Positions 51,244 through 59,633 of a stretch of DNA of 64,000 nucleotides are shown piece after piece. Source of the stretch: Bacteriovoracaceae bacterium UBA6261. Its GTDB lineage: Bacteria; Bdellovibrionota; Bacteriovoracia; Bacteriovoracales; Bacteriovoracaceae. The notes below the pieces were generated by a model, which saw only the letters and a list, made by a program, of their open reading frames with translations, did not search any database and was not told the origin of the DNA. The first letter of the stretch is position 1; every line of letters starts with the position of its first letter. A program made the translations under genes and the position numbers. The stretch covers positions 124,006 to 188,005 of the forward strand of contig DJVH01000096.1 of NCBI GenBank assembly GCA_002440825.1. The letters run 5' to 3'.

Positions 51244-51490
51244 AGTGAGGAGAGACTGAAACTAGGATGGTTGAAGGAGCTCACTCACCATAACCAGGAT
51301 GGGTATGGATCTTTGAGAACGATGGATTGTTGCTGATAAGAAGATGGCCCATTAAGGGCACAATTAAGGAGAGACCCATGAGCAAAAGGCAAACTGGAAA
51401 TGGATTTTTCACACTCTCTAACAATCAACGGCCCCAGTATCGGTGGCAGCACCCACCGCTGTGTAGCCCTTAGGCCACCAGGCATAGAAA
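51244..51490 (+). ncRNA. Candidate sigma-54-controlled, GGA-rich small RNA
   Basis: No open reading frame. Between 51249 and 51404 there are nine GGA motifs. Three sit in hairpin loops: AGGAT at 51264-51268 (stem AACT/GGTT), AGGAT at 51296-51300 (stem from CCATAACC/GGGTATGG) and TGGA at 51323-51326 (stem AACGA/TTGTT). An outer stem AGTGAG/CTCACT (51244-51249, 51280-51285) encloses the first. Further hairpins are GCCC/GGGC near 51347-51359 and CGGTGG/CCACCG at 51440-51457. GGA in loops is the mark of RNAs that sequester CsrA/RsmA. The 3' end is not fixed, as no T-run terminator is seen. Confidence 0.4.
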
Positions 51491-51499
51491 ATAATCACT

Positions 51500-51518
51500 G
51501 TATCTAATAATTAGATAC
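51500..51518. repeat. Perfect 8-bp palindromic hairpin
   Basis: GTATCTAA and TTAGATAC separated by TAA, upstream of the secreted protein gene at 51595. There is no T run downstream. It could be an operator for that gene or the 3' end of the candidate small RNA. Confidence 0.5.
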
Positions 51519-51594
51519 GGTATATGAAGAAAGTCTATTTAACCTTTTTATTCAATGGGCGTATTTCATTCTGAGTAACTCCGGAGACACTCAA

Positions 51595-52038
51595 ATGAAA
51601 TACGCCTTCTGCATTCTGGCCATTCTTTTTGTTCAATCATCATTTGCTGTCACAATCACATCCTTCAACGATTCACCGGCGCTTTTAAATGTTCTTGAGT
51701 TCATCAAGGATTCCGCGAGTGATCTAAAAGTTTCAAATCGTATCAGTGAAAAGAAAATGCCCATTGCCGATTCCTCTAAATGTGTGGATGTCAAAGCGGT
51801 CGTCGTTCTTAATGAAGTTGAAGTCGCGATTCAAAATGTTCTTCGCTATTATCCCGATGAGGAACTTCCTTTAGATGAAGCGTATGAAGATCTTTCGACC
51901 CTTCTGGGTGTTCATACCTTTAGAAAGTGCACCTTCTTTTACTCTAATGAGAAAATGAAAATGAAGACTGTTTACTTTGAAAACGCCTTGGATAGCGTTC
52001 ATATTAAAGTGGACACAATTACACTCATCGCTCAGTAA
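51595..52038 (+). CDS. Secreted protein of unknown function
   Basis: A 147-residue protein with signal peptide (MKYAFCILAILFVQSSFA). The mature part has two Cys (SKCVDVK, RKCTFFY) and alternating strand-like and helical sequence. No family recognised. Codon use and composition look like those of its neighbours. Confidence 0.65.
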   Translation: MKYAFCILAILFVQSSFAVTITSFNDSPALLNVLEFIKDSASDLKVSNRISEKKMPIADSSKCVDVKAVVVLNEVEVAIQNVLRYYPDEELPLDEAYEDLSTLLGVHTFRKCTFFYSNEKMKMKTVYFENALDSVHIKVDTITLIAQ

Positions 52039-52141
52039 CAAAAAGACATTGCTTGTCCTTTCAGAGAGCCTAATTGGCACCTTTGCATCTAATAATTATC
52101 TAAAACCAATCTAAAAATCAGCTAAAACACCCCAAAGCATT

Positions 52142-52156
52142 TGGCACGACCTTTGT
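52142..52156 (+). promoter_or_regulatory. Candidate sigma-54 promoter of the DksA-like gene
   Basis: TGGCACGACCTTTGT matches TGGCACGNNNNTTGC except the last base (T for C). It lies about 108 bases upstream of the DksA/TraR-like start codon. A related TTGGCAC is at 52072 but lacks a correctly spaced GC element. The leader would hold room for a regulatory region; no stable hairpin is obvious in it. Confidence 0.5.
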
Positions 52157-52263
52157 AATAGTCATATTCGAGAAACTTCAGGAAGAGGTTTTTTACGAAA
52201 GAGGATTTTTCGTCAAAAGAATCAAGGAATGAAAAAGTAACGTCAGCATAAGAAGGAGTATTT

Positions 52264-52722
52264 ATGGATCGCGAACTTTTAAAGCAATTTGAAAATCTTT
52301 TCCTAGAGCTAAAAAAGCAAACTCTGAATGAGCTTAAACTGGAAGAGAAAAACATGAGCTGGGAAAAGGGAGATGAGATCGATCAAAGTTTAGAAGAGCG
52401 TGAGCGCGCTATGAACTTAAAGCTTCTTGGACGTCATTCATTCATGCTGAAAAAAATTGATGGAGCTCTTTTTAAAATTAAAAACGGAACGTTCGGCATA
52501 TGTGAAGAATGTGACGGTGAAATAGAAATCAATCGCCTTCGTGCCAGACCAGTGGCCACACAATGTATTGCCTGCAAGGAAGAAGAAGAAAGAACTGAAG
52601 GCCAGGTTCTCTACGAAAAAAGATCTCACACTCACGGCGTAGGTTTGAACAATTCAAATGTCATTCCTCTACATGCAGAAAGAGACAGTAATGTCATTCA
52701 GATGAGTGCAGAAATCTTTTAG
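52264..52722 (+). CDS. DksA/TraR-family zinc-finger protein
   Basis: A 152-residue protein. An N-terminal coiled coil (about 1-65, FLELKKQTLNELKLEEKN) is followed by ALFKIKNGTFGICEECDGEIEINRL and CIACKEEEE, the C4 zinc finger of the DksA/TraR family. The coiled-coil tip acidic pair of true DksA is not clearly present, so it may be one of the paralogues. It probably binds RNA polymerase in the secondary channel. AAGGAG precedes the ATG, and a terminator follows. Confidence 0.9.
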   Translation: MDRELLKQFENLFLELKKQTLNELKLEEKNMSWEKGDEIDQSLEERERAMNLKLLGRHSFMLKKIDGALFKIKNGTFGICEECDGEIEINRLRARPVATQCIACKEEEERTEGQVLYEKRSHTHGVGLNNSNVIPLHAERDSNVIQMSAEIF

Positions 52723-52761
52723 AATTAAAAATTATTCCTTCCCCCTCAAAGTGAATAAATT

Positions 52762-52792
52762 CAGGACCCTTACAGGGTCCTGTTTTGCTTTT
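52762..52792 (+). terminator. Rho-independent terminator after the DksA-like gene
   Basis: Perfect 9-bp stem, CAGGACCCT paired with AGGGTCCTG, 3-base loop, then TTTTGCTTTT. It lies 39 bases after the stop codon. Confidence 0.9.
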
Positions 52793-52899
52793 CCGCAAGA
52801 AAAATGGGCAATCAGAAATTGTGATGATTTGTTCGGCTTCACTAAGTTGTCGATTTGTAAGACCCTTATTTGAACCATAGGTTCTCTCTAGTTATGTCC

Positions 52900-52905
52900 T
52901 ATAAT
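52900..52905 (+). promoter_or_regulatory. Candidate -10 element of the FHA gene
   Basis: TATAAT, 22 bases before the FHA start codon. A GAGGGGAC ribosome binding site follows it. No good -35 at 16-18 bases is seen, so the promoter may need an activator or be extended. Confidence 0.4.
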
Positions 52906-52927
52906 CGAGAGTCGAGGGGACAAAATT

Positions 52928-53278
52928 ATGGCCGTTGTTTTCGTATTATCCAGAACAGACAAGCCTGACGAGAGACAGGAAATACCAATCAAGGACAAAC
53001 TGATTGTAGGGAAGTCTGTTTATTGCGATATCAAGCTTGATGATAAACTCATCTCGAGCATTCAATGTGAAATTAAAACAACAAAGTCAGGACATGTGGT
53101 TGCTCAGAATATGGATATGAAACGCGAAGTTCTGTTGAATCAAGCACGTCTTAAAAAATCTGCCCTGAAAGTGAATGATGTTTTAAAAATTGGTCCCTTT
53201 GTTTTAACTATTGATGAAAGCAAACTCACTCCCGAAGAATTAACCAGCCTTAATACGGAATACGAAGAATTCGTCTAA
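52928..53278 (+). CDS. FHA-domain protein
   Basis: A 116-residue protein that is essentially one FHA domain. IVGKSVYCDIKLDDKLISSIQCEI is the GR-type and S...H region, with the Ser kept but the usual His replaced by Gln-Cys. The C-terminal strands are VLKIGPFVLTID. FHA domains bind phosphothreonine peptides. Its partner (a Ser/Thr kinase or secretion system) is not in the window. Confidence 0.82.
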   Translation: MAVVFVLSRTDKPDERQEIPIKDKLIVGKSVYCDIKLDDKLISSIQCEIKTTKSGHVVAQNMDMKREVLLNQARLKKSALKVNDVLKIGPFVLTIDESKLTPEELTSLNTEYEEFV

Positions 53279-53284
53279 AATAAT

Positions 53285-53298
53285 ATGACGTAAGTCAT
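53285..53298. promoter_or_regulatory. Palindrome ATGACGTAAGTCAT, candidate operator
   Basis: ATGAC and GTCAT arms with a 4-base centre, 35 bases before the DoxX start, followed by a TATAAT at 53323-53328. A regulator binding site is possible; none is identified. Confidence 0.35.
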
Positions 53299-53346
53299 CT
53301 CGCATTCATCTGCCCAATCCATTATAATTTCCTTAAAGAGGAAATT

Positions 53347-53799
53347 ATGACTGAACATTTTAAAGAACATCTGATCAATTCTGTAAAAGATAAAAGCCTG
53401 TCGATTGAATTCCTGCGAGTCTATCTGGGCGGGGCCTTGTTCATGAAAGGGATTTATTTCATCGGGCACATGACTGATATTTTCTCGATGATTTCTTATC
53501 AATTCCCGTACGTCGATTTTCTTCTGGCCCACTATGTAGTGCTTGCTCACATCGTAGGGGGGATCTGTCTTCTCTTAGGTTTATTCACAAGAATTGCGGC
53601 CGCGGCCAATATTCCGGTTTTGATTTCTGCCTTAATTTTCGTTCAGGCTAAAAATGGCGTTATGACAACTGGATCGGAAACTGAACTCGTCGTGATGGTT
53701 CTGATGCTTTTGCTCTTTTTTGTCTGGCAAGGATCAGGCTATTTCTCGGCCGACAATTATATTAAACTTGCCCATCTAAAATCCTCAGATCAAAAATAA
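53347..53799 (+). CDS. DoxX-family membrane protein
   Basis: A 150-residue protein with four transmembrane helices and the DoxX pattern: FLRVYLGGALFMKG, HIVGGICLLLGLFTRIAA, and GSETELVVMVLMLLLFF. DoxX-like proteins are linked to thiosulfate oxidation, sulfur or redox stress, but many are uncharacterised. TATAAT at 53323-53328 and AGAGGAAA precede the ATG. Its stop codon lies inside a hairpin shared with tatA. Confidence 0.85.
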   Translation: MTEHFKEHLINSVKDKSLSIEFLRVYLGGALFMKGIYFIGHMTDIFSMISYQFPYVDFLLAHYVVLAHIVGGICLLLGLFTRIAAAANIPVLISALIFVQAKNGVMTTGSETELVVMVLMLLLFFVWQGSGYFSADNYIKLAHLKSSDQK

Positions 53800-53809
53800 A
53801 TGATCTGAG
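53784..53809. terminator. Hairpin between convergent DoxX gene and tatA
   Basis: CTCAGATCA (53784-53792) pairs with TGATCTGAG (53801-53809), 8-base loop. T-rich sequence follows on the plus strand (TTATGATTTTTT). It overlaps the end of the DoxX gene and touches the tatA stop, so it probably ends both transcripts. Confidence 0.7.
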
Positions 53810-54004
53810 TTATGATTTTTTAATCTTTTCTTCTTTTGACAGATTTTGCGAATCGTTTTGGGAATCAATTTCCGCAACGGATTTTTTGAATTCGTGAATT
53901 CCCTGACCTAATCCTTTTGCCAGCTCTGGTATTTTCTTTGATCCAAAGAGCAAGACGACCAAAACTAAAACAATGACCAGTTCGCCCATTCCTAATCCAA
54001 ACAT
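53810..54004 (-). CDS. tatA: Twin-arginine translocase subunit TatA
   Basis: A 64-residue protein with one N-terminal transmembrane helix (GMGELVIVLVLVVLLFG), then the hinge SKKIPELAKGLGQGIHEF and a polar tail: the TatA/E pattern. An AGGAG ribosome binding site precedes the ATG. It is divergent from actA, and tatC is at 48294-49043. No tatB is seen, so the system may be TatAC-type. Confidence 0.92.
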   Translation of the reverse strand: MFGLGMGELVIVLVLVVLLFGSKKIPELAKGLGQGIHEFKKSVAEIDSQNDSQNLSKEEKIKKS

Positions 54005-54150
54005 TTTTTTCTCCTGACTTTCGGTTTTGCTTTGCCAGTATAGGCCAGGACCCTGTTAACAAATATGACAATGATCATTTTTAAACCTGAAGTGGAACAC
54101 TTTTTTTTCTCACAAAAAGAGTCACAATGCTGATTGAAAATAACTAAAAA

Positions 54151-54162
54151 TGACGAACGTCA
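54151..54162. promoter_or_regulatory. Palindrome TGACG-AA-CGTCA, candidate operator
   Basis: Five-base arms with a 2-base centre, 19 bases before the actA start, in the shared region between tatA and actA. It resembles the ATGACGTAAGTCAT palindrome near the DoxX gene. A regulator binding site is possible. Confidence 0.3.
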
Positions 54163-54181
54163 AATATCAAACCGGAAGTTT

Positions 54182-54730
54182 ATGACGATGAAATTTAAAG
54201 TACTGTTGGTGTTACTGATCATCACTGCAGGAGCGGCCTTGCTTATCACTGAAGCACGCAAAGTTGGTTTTCGCGAAGGGTATGCACCTATTCAGCCAAT
54301 CAAGTTCTCTCACAAAATTCACGCCGGCGACAATAAAATGCAATGTCTTTATTGTCATTTCGCCGCTGACAAAGGTCGACACGCAGGCATTCCACCAACT
54401 TCTCTCTGTATGAACTGCCACACCAAAGTTCTTCCCAATTCTCCTGAAATTGCCAAAGTCAAAGAAGCTGTTTCAAGCGCAAAAAATATTAAATGGGTTC
54501 GCGTTCATAACCTTCCTGACTTCGCTTATTTCAATCACTCTCAACACGTAAACGTTGGAAAGGTCAGCTGTCAGACTTGTCACGGACAAGTGCAGACAAT
54601 GGCCGTGTTGAAGCAGGAAAAACCAATGAACATGGGATGGTGTATTCAATGTCACCGCGACAATAAACTTGCTCCGCCGGAAGATCACAAGCGTGCTGCC
54701 GGTGGAGACTGTGCCCGTTGCCACTATTAA
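54182..54730 (+). CDS. actA: Alternative complex III pentaheme cytochrome subunit ActA
   Basis: A 182-residue protein with an N-terminal signal anchor (KVLLVLLIITAGAALLI) and five CxxCH heme sites: CLYCH, CMNCH, CQTCH, CIQCH and CARCH. Multiheme ActA is the electron-transfer subunit of the quinol:cytochrome c oxidoreductase alternative complex III. ATG at 54182 follows GGAAG; a longer frame from 54134 lacks a ribosome binding site. First gene of the operon. Confidence 0.93.
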   Translation: MTMKFKVLLVLLIITAGAALLITEARKVGFREGYAPIQPIKFSHKIHAGDNKMQCLYCHFAADKGRHAGIPPTSLCMNCHTKVLPNSPEIAKVKEAVSSAKNIKWVRVHNLPDFAYFNHSQHVNVGKVSCQTCHGQVQTMAVLKQEKPMNMGWCIQCHRDNKLAPPEDHKRAAGGDCARCHY

Positions 54731-54751
54731 GAAAACTTACGAGGAAAATAT

Positions 54752-57670
54752 ATGAGTGATGACTCTAGTAAAAAATCCAAAGCTGACCTTCCACCAGAAA
54801 ACTACTGGCAGGATATTCATAATAAAGTTCTAGATCCGGCCATCAACAAAGATGAATTCAGTGAAGGAGAGTTCGATTCTTTCTCAGTGGTGAAAGGGCG
54901 CAGAGATTTTCTGAAAATTATGGGATTTTCGTTCACGATTCTTCCCATGGCTGCGTGTACGAAAGGACCGATCAGAAAAGCGATTCCCTACCTGGAAAAA
55001 ACAGATAAAGTCATTCCCGGAGTAGCATCATGGTATGCCACTTCATTCGAAGGAGTTCCTGTTCTTCTTAAAACAAGAGAAGGAAGACCGATTAAAGTTG
55101 AAGGAAACGAGAAATCAAAATGGACACTGGGGGGAGCTTCGGTCATTAGTCAGGCAAGTATTCTTTCTTTGTATGATTCATACAGACTGAAGTCACCGAC
55201 CAAAGATGCCAATCCTATTTCATGGGCCAAATGGCAGGATGAATTGCAGAAAGCTCTGGCGCATGCAAAAGATGAAAAGAAAAAAATTGTCCTGGTCACA
55301 GATGAAATCAGAAGCCCTTCTACAGCAGCTCTAATTGCTGAGTTCATTAAAGAATACGGCATCGTCGATCATATCCCTTACACAACTTCAGTCAATACGA
55401 TCAACAGATCGTTCGAAGATATTGTCGATGTGGATTATGATTTCACCAAGGCCGATTACGTTCTCGGAGTCGGAGCGGATTTCTTAGGGGCGGACAGAAA
55501 CAGCGTTCACCATTCAAAACAATACGCTCAACGAAAAGATGTCACCATTAAGCAAGCAGCGTTCAAGCACGTGCAGGTGGAATCGGTTCTCAGTCTGACA
55601 GGTTCAAATGCGGATGTACGTTTTCCACTTGAACCGCAGGAAATTCAAAGTCTGATGCTGGCCATTTATGGAAAAGTGACCGGAACCGGAATCAATGTGG
55701 GAATGTCTTCTCAGGTTGAAAAAATGGCCAGTAAAATGGCCGAAGAACTGCTGGCGCACAAAGGAAAAAGTTTTGTCGTCAATGGTCTACCGGATATGAA
55801 CCTGCAGAAAATCGTCAACGGAATTAACCAGGCGCTCGGTGCCTTTCAATCTTGTATAACACTTTATAAAAATGATCATTTTCACTGCGGTGACGATGCA
55901 AAGTTTGAAGAGCTGATCAACTCGCTTGCGAAAAAGAAAACCAACGTCGATGTCATCCTGTTTGTCGATGTCAATCCCTTCTATAACTATTACGATCAGA
56001 CAAAATTGACTGAAGCTCTGGGAAGAGTGCCGCAAAAATTTGCACTGGCCTTTTCTGAAGATGAAACAACAACTCAGTGCCAGTTTGTAGCACCTCTCAG
56101 CCACACATATGAATCCTGGAATGATACGACTCTTTCACACAATGAAATCGGTGTCACTCAACCGGTTATCGATAATCTTTACGACACCAGACAATTTCAA
56201 GATGTTCTTCTTGCCCTGTTGAAAAAACCGGATGGCCATCAGAACTATATGAAAGAAATCTGGAAGAAAAATTTCTGGAACGACAAAGGCACGCATCTGC
56301 TTTTCGATTCTTTCTGGATGCAATCTGTGCAGGATGGGGTTTTCGATTACAGCAAAGGAGTCACAGCGTACACTCCGGCCTCAGTAAACGCTAAAAGCGC
56401 CGCTGATGAATTAATCAAAGAAATCAAAACGAACCCTGAACTTTCGCTGGTACTTTATGAAAAAACAGCGATGAGAGACGGACGCTTTGCCAATAACCCT
56501 TGGTTGCAGGAACTTCCTGATCCGATTACGAAAGTAACGTGGGACAACTATGCCATGATTTCTCCTGCGCTTTCTAAAAAAATGGGAATCGCGACCGGTG
56601 AAATGATTGAGGTTGCGTCCAATGGAGTGAGCGTTGTTATTCCAGTTCTCGTCCAACCGGGACTTGCTTCAAAAACCATTGCTATCGCTCTTGGTTACGG
56701 GCGCTCGGTATGTGGCAAAGTAGGGCTTAACCTCGGACGTTACGCCTGGCCTTTCCTTCACTACAAAAACGGAGAAGTCTCAAGAGTCGTCAGCAATCCG
56801 ACGATTAAAAAAACAGGCAAGACATATGACCTGGCGATGACTCAAACTCACCACTCAATTGAAGGGCGAGATCTTTACCGCGAAACAACGTTGAAAGATT
56901 TTTTGAAAAAACCTAATTCAGGAAATGAAAAGAAAAATCATCTTGTCACTATGTGGAGTGAACAGAAAAACAAAGAACATCAGTGGGCCATGGCCATTGA
57001 TCTCAACAAATGTAATGGCTGTTCTGCTTGTGTTGTCAGCTGTAATGCTGAAAACAATATTCCGGTTGTCGGAAGAGAAGAAGTTCTCAATCGCCGCGAA
57101 ATGCACTGGATGAGAATTGACCGCTACTACAAAGGTGATGAAGAAAACCCAAGTGTTGCTCATCAGCCAATGACTTGCCACCACTGTGAAAACGCTCCGT
57201 GCGAATCAGTTTGCCCGGTTCTGGCGACAGTTCACAGCTCAGATGGACTCAATCAACAGGTGTATAACCGTTGCGTGGGAACACGTTATTGCGCCAACAA
57301 CTGTCCGTACAAAGTCCGCCGCTTCAATTGGTTTGATTATCCACACACTGATCCAAATGAGCGCATGGTCCTGAATCCGGATGTCACGGTGAGAAGCCGC
57401 GGTGTCATGGAAAAATGTTCTCTTTGTATTCAGAGAATTCAGGAAGCAAAACTGACGGCGAAAAAAGAGGGAAGAGAACTTCGCGACGGCGAAATTAAAC
57501 TCGCCTGCCAGCAAAGTTGTCCTTCAGATGCCATCGTCTTCGGTGACCTCATGGATCCAAACAGCAAAATTTCAAAGATGATTAAAGATCAACGCAATTT
57601 TACTGTACTCGAAGAATTGAACGTTAAACCGAGATTGAGTTATTTAACAAAAATTAGAAATCGCGATTAG
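54752..57670 (+). CDS. actB: Alternative complex III subunit ActB (molybdopterin-like plus Fe-S)
   Basis: A 972-residue periplasmic subunit. The N-terminus has a Tat signal (GRRDFLKIMGFS) followed by a lipobox-like MAAC. Residues about 60-720 are a molybdopterin-oxidoreductase-like domain (ActB1), which lacks the cofactor in known complexes. Residues about 750-950 are the ferredoxin part (ActB2) with CNGCSACVVSCNAEN, CHHCENAPCESVCP, CVGTRYCANNCPYKVRRF and CQQSCPSDAI, ligands for four clusters. It must be folded in the cytoplasm and exported by Tat, which fits tatA and tatC in this window. Confidence 0.94.
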   Translation: MSDDSSKKSKADLPPENYWQDIHNKVLDPAINKDEFSEGEFDSFSVVKGRRDFLKIMGFSFTILPMAACTKGPIRKAIPYLEKTDKVIPGVASWYATSFEGVPVLLKTREGRPIKVEGNEKSKWTLGGASVISQASILSLYDSYRLKSPTKDANPISWAKWQDELQKALAHAKDEKKKIVLVTDEIRSPSTAALIAEFIKEYGIVDHIPYTTSVNTINRSFEDIVDVDYDFTKADYVLGVGADFLGADRNSVHHSKQYAQRKDVTIKQAAFKHVQVESVLSLTGSNADVRFPLEPQEIQSLMLAIYGKVTGTGINVGMSSQVEKMASKMAEELLAHKGKSFVVNGLPDMNLQKIVNGINQALGAFQSCITLYKNDHFHCGDDAKFEELINSLAKKKTNVDVILFVDVNPFYNYYDQTKLTEALGRVPQKFALAFSEDETTTQCQFVAPLSHTYESWNDTTLSHNEIGVTQPVIDNLYDTRQFQDVLLALLKKPDGHQNYMKEIWKKNFWNDKGTHLLFDSFWMQSVQDGVFDYSKGVTAYTPASVNAKSAADELIKEIKTNPELSLVLYEKTAMRDGRFANNPWLQELPDPITKVTWDNYAMISPALSKKMGIATGEMIEVASNGVSVVIPVLVQPGLASKTIAIALGYGRSVCGKVGLNLGRYAWPFLHYKNGEVSRVVSNPTIKKTGKTYDLAMTQTHHSIEGRDLYRETTLKDFLKKPNSGNEKKNHLVTMWSEQKNKEHQWAMAIDLNKCNGCSACVVSCNAENNIPVVGREEVLNRREMHWMRIDRYYKGDEENPSVAHQPMTCHHCENAPCESVCPVLATVHSSDGLNQQVYNRCVGTRYCANNCPYKVRRFNWFDYPHTDPNERMVLNPDVTVRSRGVMEKCSLCIQRIQEAKLTAKKEGRELRDGEIKLACQQSCPSDAIVFGDLMDPNSKISKMIKDQRNFTVLEELNVKPRLSYLTKIRNRD

Positions 57671-57705
57671 AAATTGAATTATTGAATAGGAATAAGGACA
57701 CGTCT

Positions 57706-59076
57706 ATGTCAGGTAAAGAACACACAAGCTTTTTGAGACGACCTCTGATCACCAAAGAGCGGACGTATGGGGAAATCACCAACGATGTTTTAAATTCTAT
57801 TGAGGGAGGACCAACCAACACATGGTATATTCTTTTTGCCATTGCTGTCCTGACTTTGATTGTAGGTTTAGTCGTTGTCGGTTATCAGTTGAGAACGGGG
57901 ATCGGCGTCTGGGGTCTTAACAAAACGATCGGCTGGAGCTGGGACATCACCAACTTCGTCTTCTGGGTCGGGATTGGTCACGCAGGAACATTTATTTCTG
58001 CTATTCTTCTTCTCTTCAGACAAAAATGGAGAACCTCAATCAACCGCGCAGCTGAAGCGATGACCCTCATTGCTGTTTGCTGTGCCGGAATTTATCCCGT
58101 CATTCACATGGGCCGCCCGTGGCTAGCTCATTGGGTGTTTCCTTACCCGAATACCCGTGCGATCTGGCTCAACTTCCGTTCTCCTTTATTGTGGGACGTA
58201 TTTGCCATCAGCACGTATCTGACTGTCTCTGCTGTTTTCTGGTATATCGGACTCATTCCAGATTTTGGAACTTTAAGAGACCGTGCAGTCACCCCGCTGA
58301 GAAAAAAAATCTACGGTATGCTGAGTTTTGGTTGGGATGGTTCTCACCGTACATGGCATCGCTATGAAATTTTATGTTTGATTCTTGCAGGCCTTGCTGC
58401 TCCTCTGGTTGTGTCTGTACACACCATCGTCAGTATGGACTTCGCGACTTCTGTTATCCCGGGATGGCACACGACTATTTTCCCACCGTACTTTGTTATC
58501 GGTGCCGTGTTCTCCGGCTTTGCCATGGTTTCTTCACTTCTCATTATCACCAGAAAAGCGATGAAGTTTGAACACTTTATTACTGTCGCTCACATCGAAG
58601 CGATGTGTAAGGTTATCATTCTTACCGGAATGCTCGTCGGTTTTGCTTACGCGACTGAATTTTTCATTGCGTGGTACGGAGGAAATGAATATGAAAGATA
58701 TACGTTCATCAACCGCGCGACTGGACCTTACGCTTGGGCGTACTGGACGATGGTTTCCTGTAACGTTATCTGGCCACAGCTTCTCTGGATCAAGGCGATT
58801 CGCACGAACCTCACACTCGTTTTCATCATCACGGTTATCGTAAACATCGGCATGTGGTTTGAACGTTTTGTTATTATCACAACATCTCTTCACCGCGATT
58901 TTCTTCCTTCCAGCTGGGCGATGTATTCACCAACCTGGGTTGAGATTTGCACTTTCATCGGAAGCTTTGGACTCTTCTTCACATTATTCCTTCTGTTCAT
59001 CAGGTTCTTACCTGCGATCGCGGTGAGTGAAGTAAAGAGCGTTTATAAATTTGCAAGAAATAAAGACCATAACTAG
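57706..59076 (+). CDS. actC: Alternative complex III subunit ActC (NrfD-like)
   Basis: A 456-residue membrane protein with about ten transmembrane helices of the PsrC/NrfD type. WVGIGHAGTFISAILLLF, MTLIAVCCAGIYPVIHMGRPW and HTIVSMDFATSVIPGWH are recognisable family motifs. It forms the quinol site. ATG at 57706 follows AAGGAC; a longer frame from 57682 is less likely. Confidence 0.94.
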   Translation: MSGKEHTSFLRRPLITKERTYGEITNDVLNSIEGGPTNTWYILFAIAVLTLIVGLVVVGYQLRTGIGVWGLNKTIGWSWDITNFVFWVGIGHAGTFISAILLLFRQKWRTSINRAAEAMTLIAVCCAGIYPVIHMGRPWLAHWVFPYPNTRAIWLNFRSPLLWDVFAISTYLTVSAVFWYIGLIPDFGTLRDRAVTPLRKKIYGMLSFGWDGSHRTWHRYEILCLILAGLAAPLVVSVHTIVSMDFATSVIPGWHTTIFPPYFVIGAVFSGFAMVSSLLIITRKAMKFEHFITVAHIEAMCKVIILTGMLVGFAYATEFFIAWYGGNEYERYTFINRATGPYAWAYWTMVSCNVIWPQLLWIKAIRTNLTLVFIITVIVNIGMWFERFVIITTSLHRDFLPSSWAMYSPTWVEICTFIGSFGLFFTLFLLFIRFLPAIAVSEVKSVYKFARNKDHN

Positions 59077-59096
59077 AACATAACTTGGACATAACT

Positions 59097-59633
59097 ATGG
59101 ATAAAAAAGTACAAGGTGAATTTGTTATTGGAGTGTTTGACGATGAAGAGAAACTGGTCAAGGCCGGAACTCTGGTCAAACGTGACAATTTTCATATTCA
59201 GGATTTCTTCACTCCTTTTCCTGTTCACGGACTTGATGAACTTCTCGACATTAAAAGATCAAGACTTCCTTTCGTCACCTTTGTCGCGGGCGGAATGGGT
59301 TTAATTCTGGCACTGGCTTTTCAAGTCTGGACTTCTGCCGTCGACTGGCCGATTAACGTAGGGGGAAAGCCCATGCTTTCCATTCCTGCTTTTATTCCCA
59401 TTACCTTTGAGTTGATGGTTCTTTGTGGGGCCCTCACAACCGTAGCGGCGTTTCTATTTCGCGCTAAACTTTTTCCAGGACAAATTCCAGTGACGATTGA
59501 CCGTCGCCAGCTCGATGACCAGTTCTTGATTGTCATTCCTTCAGGCGAGAAAAATGCTGAACTGGAAAAACTTTTACGCGATAACGGTGCGGTGAAAGTT
59601 GAAAAGCAAATGGCCGGAGGACGAAATGAATAA
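59097..59633 (+). CDS. actD: Alternative complex III subunit ActD
   Basis: A 178-residue protein of the DUF3341 type with two transmembrane helices (VTFVAGGMGLILALAFQVW and TFELMVLCGALTTVAAFLF). The N-terminus (EFVIGVFDDEEKLVKAG) and IDRRQLDDQFLIVIPS are family blocks. The last 8 bases overlap actE. Confidence 0.9.
   Translation: MDKKVQGEFVIGVFDDEEKLVKAGTLVKRDNFHIQDFFTPFPVHGLDELLDIKRSRLPFVTFVAGGMGLILALAFQVWTSAVDWPINVGGKPMLSIPAFIPITFELMVLCGALTTVAAFLFRAKLFPGQIPVTIDRRQLDDQFLIVIPSGEKNAELEKLLRDNGAVKVEKQMAGGRNE

Noticed and set aside
51285..51485. 66-residue minus-strand frame within the ncRNA region
   Set aside because: No ribosome binding site and no family; the region is better explained as a structured plus-strand RNA.
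51420..51490. Possible 5S rRNA (minus strand begins TGCCTGGTGGCC)
   Set aside because: Only the first bases resemble 5S; the rest lacks the conserved loops and the 3' complement.
52072..52088. Another sigma-54 promoter (TTGGCACCTTTGCA)
   Set aside because: The GG and GC elements are three bases too close.
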